A DNA stretch of 64,000 nt from JAFDCJ01 sp049669725. GTDB lineage: Bacteria; Desulfobacterota; Desulfobacteria; Desulfobacterales; JAFDCJ01. Position 1 is the first letter of the stretch, and each line of letters begins with the position of its first letter. Made by a program: the position numbers and the translations under genes. Below are positions 61,461 to 64,000 of the stretch, piece after piece. Under the pieces are notes generated by a model. The model ran no database searches, was not told the DNA's origin, and saw only the letters and a program-made list of their open reading frames with translations. The stretch spans positions 1 through 64,000 of the forward strand of contig JBATKU010000084.1 in NCBI GenBank assembly GCA_049669725.1. The letters run 5' to 3'.

Positions 61461-62729
61461 CTATTCTTGATGCACTTTCCACATATCTTCGTCGGTGAAG
61501 CACTTCTCGGCATCCTCTTTATAGCTGGTGGCATCCAGCTCGACATTTCGCACTTCCGCCGCGCCTTGAAGGACCTCCTGGTAGTATTCGTGCTGAATCA
61601 GCAAATTCATGATTTCGTTGGTGCCGGTCCAGATCTGGCACAACCGAATGTCCCTGACTATTTTTTCAATGGGATAGACGTCGGTGTACCCGATGCCGCC
61701 CATGATTTGCATGGCTTTGTTGGCAATCTCCCAGCCGGCGTCGGTGGCAAAGCGTTTGGCCTCGCTGACAATTCTGCGAACATTGGGTGCTTCGGCATCC
61801 ACCGCTCTGGCGGCCATGTATACCAGGGCCCGGGCGGCATCCAGCCGGGTGATGGCATCGGCCACCATGAATTGGACCGCCTGAAACCGCCGGATGGCCT
61901 GGCCGAAGGCGTGCCGTTTTTCACTGTATTTGACGGCCACTTCAAGCGCTGCGCGTACTCCAAGAGCAGCAGCGGCGGATGTCAGGCGCTCGGGAATCAT
62001 CATCTGGTGAAATACCAGCGCCCCGCCGTGCAGCTCCCCGATGAGATTTTCCCTGGGAACCTTCACGTCTCTGAACACCAGGCGACCGGTACCTCCGCCC
62101 CTGGTGCCCATCAGCCCATACTGGTATTCGGCTTCAACACCCGGCCCGCGTTCAACCATTAAGGCGCTGATACGTTGATATTTATGAGAGTTGTCATCAA
62201 AGTTGGTGCGGCAATACACTAGGAACACATCCGCTTCGGTGGCGCCGACCACAAAGCGTTTTTGCCCGTTGACCACAAAATGATCCCCTTTGTCTACCGC
62301 GCGGGTGGTGGCTCCGAAAAAATCCGAACCGCCCCGGGGCTCGGTGAGGGCTTCGGCGCTGATCATCTTGCCCTTTAAGATGGGCTTTAAAAAGCGCTCT
62401 TTTTGTTCGTCGGTGCCGAACACATGCAGGGCTTCGCCGACAATGGACGGCATCACAAAGGCACAGCCCAGGGTATTGCCCAAAACACCGATTTCCTCTT
62501 CGGCGATGACTTCAGACGTCCAAGGCAGGCCGCGTCCGCCCCATTGGGGATCAAACCGCAGACCCAACAGGTTGTGTGCGGCCAGGTTTTCAACATATTC
62601 CCGGGGGTACTTGATTTCATCCCGATCCAGAGCCCGAATAAAATCATGGGAAACCTCATCTCGTACAAATTTGCGGACCTCCTGTTGGAGCGCCCTTTCC
62701 TCCTCGGTCATTAATGGCTGGTAAAACAT
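61461..62729 (-). CDS. Acyl-CoA dehydrogenase
   Basis: A 422-aa flavoprotein of the acyl-CoA dehydrogenase family. GGAGGTCGATC before the ATG at 62729 gives the start. Signatures: EEEIGVLGNTLGCAFV, SAEALTEPRGGSDFFGATT (FAD contact), RGGGTGRLVFRDVKVPRENL, YSEKRHAFGQAIRRFQAVQF and the C-terminal MQIMGGIGYTDVYPIEKIVR with DIRLCQIWTGTNEI, where the catalytic base region lies. It introduces the 2,3-double bond of an acyl-CoA and passes electrons to ETF. The chain has a longer tail than typical (about 40 residues). It fits with the FadD-type ligase nearby. Confidence 0.93.
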   Translation of the reverse strand: MFYQPLMTEEERALQQEVRKFVRDEVSHDFIRALDRDEIKYPREYVENLAAHNLLGLRFDPQWGGRGLPWTSEVIAEEEIGVLGNTLGCAFVMPSIVGEALHVFGTDEQKERFLKPILKGKMISAEALTEPRGGSDFFGATTRAVDKGDHFVVNGQKRFVVGATEADVFLVYCRTNFDDNSHKYQRISALMVERGPGVEAEYQYGLMGTRGGGTGRLVFRDVKVPRENLIGELHGGALVFHQMMIPERLTSAAAALGVRAALEVAVKYSEKRHAFGQAIRRFQAVQFMVADAITRLDAARALVYMAARAVDAEAPNVRRIVSEAKRFATDAGWEIANKAMQIMGGIGYTDVYPIEKIVRDIRLCQIWTGTNEIMNLLIQHEYYQEVLQGAAEVRNVELDATSYKEDAEKCFTDEDMWKVHQE

Positions 62730-62846
62730 GATCGACCTCCGTTTATTGTAGTGAAAGTGTGATCGGATTTCCAGACCACAGGTCGTGGGTGACATCTTTT
62801 CTAATAACGAATAACTCCATTTGAGCGGTTTTCTCTCAAATGGGAT

Positions 62847-63206
62847 TTAGTCTTCCAATTGAGTCAGTTCGCTCCCCAGGCGTGAGACGTAGATGTGAGA
62901 GAAAGCAGAGTCCTCATCGGCACCATGCCAATGCTTCTTGCCGGCGGGGATCAGCACCACATCTCCGACCGTGATTGCTACCTTATCTGTTTCTGTGGCG
63001 ATGTAGCCTTTGCCGGATGTGACGATGAGAACCTGCTCGCTATCGTGGGCGTGAAACTTGTTGCGAACGCCTTTGCCGAAGTTGACAATGTTGAGGTTGA
63101 ATTCTTTGCTGTCCTGCAGCAGCACCTGCCGGCTGACCTCCGGCCCTGTGAACAGCGGGCTCTCGATGGTTTCTCTGGCAACCGTATTCATTCTGATGAC
63201 GTGCAT
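62847..63206 (-). CDS. Cupin-domain protein
   Basis: A 119-aa single-domain cupin. KFHAHDSEQVLIVTSGKGYI carries motif 1 (two His and a Glu) and VLIPAGKKHWHGADEDS carries motif 2 (His), so the metal site is intact. AAAGGAGC precedes the ATG. The function of such small cupins ranges from dioxygenase to ligand sensor; nothing here decides. It lies between the acyl-CoA dehydrogenase and the MFS transporter genes in the same direction. Confidence 0.8.
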   Translation of the reverse strand: MHVIRMNTVARETIESPLFTGPEVSRQVLLQDSKEFNLNIVNFGKGVRNKFHAHDSEQVLIVTSGKGYIATETDKVAITVGDVVLIPAGKKHWHGADEDSAFSHIYVSRLGSELTQLED

Positions 63207-63262
63207 TTTTAGCTCCTTTTTTTGAAAGGGAATATGGTTAAAATCCCCTCGGTAATGTCCGT

Positions 63263-64000
63263 CTACGGATTAGGCTTTTTTAGAAACAGAGAAGAAATCA
63301 TTCCAAGCAGCGATATTCCGCCGGCCGTCAGAAACGGTACTGTAAAAGAATGGGTGATATCTGCCAAATAACCTCCCAACGCCGGCCCCAGGGCCTGGCC
63401 GATGCCGAAAAACAGGGTAACAAACCCCAGACCGGCGGGTGCCAGGCGCGGCCCCACAAGATCACCGGCGGTGGCCGCCATTATGGTCGGAATACTCCAG
63501 GCCGTCAGTCCGAACATAACCGCTGATAGATAGATAGCGAATTTGGCTTTAAACAGGGCATAGATAATGTAAGAGAGCCCGAGGACCAGGTAGGCTAACG
63601 CTGAACCTTTGCTTCTTCCAAGGCGGTCGGATATGCCGCCCCAGATCACGCCGCAAAAAATGCTCAACCCTCCCACCAAAGCCCACATCCCCCCGGCCGC
63701 TTCCTGGGTAAAACCCATTTCCTCAACCAGATAGGCGGCGAAAAACACCATGTATATAATGTAGGACAGACCATAGAAGAAATAAACCGCACCCAGGTAC
63801 CACACCGAACCTAACTTAATAACGCCGGTCCACTGGAGGGCAGACACCTTTTTTGTTTCCGAAGAAGCCGCCGGAGGGACTTGCGTTTCTTCTGTGCCCA
63901 CCTGCTGCAATCCCATTTGATCCGGGCTGTTGCGTACAAACCCGTAGATGATCCCGGAAGTTAACAGCACCGCACCCCCCAGAATGTACCAGGATAGCCG
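63263..64000 (-). CDS. MFS transporter (C-terminal part; runs off the window)
   Basis: 245 codons are visible; the gene continues past the window end because the frame is open to the last base (RLSWYILGGAV at the edge). Seven or so membrane spans remain, including VYFFYGLSYIIYMVFFAAYL and the conserved GGISDRLGRSKGSALAY loop between helices, which marks the major facilitator family (YbfB/YjiJ-like). The central loop QQVGTEETQVPPAASS separates the two halves. Substrate unknown. Confidence 0.85.
   Translation of the reverse strand, partial: RLSWYILGGAVLLTSGIIYGFVRNSPDQMGLQQVGTEETQVPPAASSETKKVSALQWTGVIKLGSVWYLGAVYFFYGLSYIIYMVFFAAYLVEEMGFTQEAAGGMWALVGGLSIFCGVIWGGISDRLGRSKGSALAYLVLGLSYIIYALFKAKFAIYLSAVMFGLTAWSIPTIMAATAGDLVGPRLAPAGLGFVTLFFGIGQALGPALGGYLADITHSFTVPFLTAGGISLLGMISSLFLKKPNP

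Noticed and set aside
1..64000. CRISPR array, tRNA, rRNA, intact insertion sequence or prophage
   Set aside because: No regularly spaced repeats, cloverleaf with TTCRANY arm, transposase, integrase or phage structural gene could be supported anywhere in the window.

Overview
This window looks like a chromosomal segment of a Gram-negative, strictly or facultatively anaerobic bacterium, most likely a member of the Desulfobacterota (Desulfobacterales-like sulfate reducers). That assignment is an inference from gene content: many CoA ligases and acyl-CoA enzymes, a B12-dependent acyl-CoA mutase, a Tat-exported hydrolase with a c-type cytochrome, a sodium-pump decarboxylase module, sigma-54 activators, eukaryote-like Ser/Thr kinase signalling, and the proteobacterial rpmH-rnpA-yidD-yidC-jag-mnmE core. 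Base composition is moderate and fairly even. No rRNA, tRNA, CRISPR array, intact insertion sequence or prophage is visible.

Layout. 0-1.2 kb: two XdhC-type accessory genes. 1.3-3.7 kb (minus): a DUF3106 protein, zinc-finger anti-sigma factor, ECF sigma factor and a His-rich secreted protein. 3.8-8.9 kb (minus): nadE, a PLP aminotransferase, an unrecognised 421-aa enzyme-sized protein, panB and an Lrp/AsnC regulator with two possible operator repeats. 9.2-13.1 kb (plus): large and small subunits of an adenosylcobalamin acyl-CoA mutase followed by a PaaK-type CoA ligase, with a REP-like palindrome between the mutase subunit genes. 13.1-18 kb: asnS, small genes, a methyltransferase, two decayed genes and a NifX-like gene.

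18.1-25.4 kb: a minus-strand operon (c-type cytochrome, Tat metallo-beta-lactamase-fold hydrolase, polytopic membrane protein, two unknown proteins) faces a plus-strand sigma-54 activator. The intergenic region carries a near-consensus -24/-12 promoter and an upstream dyad, so this looks like a self-contained inducible system of unknown function. A DegP-type protease follows. 25.5-36.1 kb (plus): a radical-SAM/DUF2344 fusion, RNase G, then rpmH, rnpA, yidD, yidC, jag (khpB) and mnmE, with a perfect 16-bp parS palindrome one base after the mnmE stop codon. This suggests that the replication origin is near on the chromosome, although no dnaA, parA or parB is in the window.

36.3-43.6 kb (minus): a small monooxygenase-like gene, sodium-pump decarboxylase beta and gamma subunits, and a complete BMP-type (nucleoside/purine-like) ABC importer with a sigma-70 promoter and an internal hairpin. 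43.9-49.1 kb (minus): a GYD protein, then an MBOAT O-acyltransferase paired with a 1047-aa fusion of a degenerate AlgX-like domain and an apparently intact sialate-O-acetylesterase-like domain. 49.5-53.9 kb (minus): a signalling cluster of FHA-class III cyclase, PP2C phosphatase, membrane Ser/Thr kinase with an extracytoplasmic N-terminal sensor, and a paralogous sensor without a kinase. 54.2-56.7 kb (plus): a polysaccharide deacetylase and a LysM/TPR lipoprotein. 56.8-64 kb (minus): cupins, small membrane proteins, a fatty-acid-type CoA ligase, a 2[4Fe-4S] ferredoxin, a DUF2284 protein, a methyltransferase pseudogene, an acyl-CoA dehydrogenase and the end of an MFS transporter.

Short palindromic intergenic repeats of at least four families are scattered through the window and explain much of the non-coding DNA.
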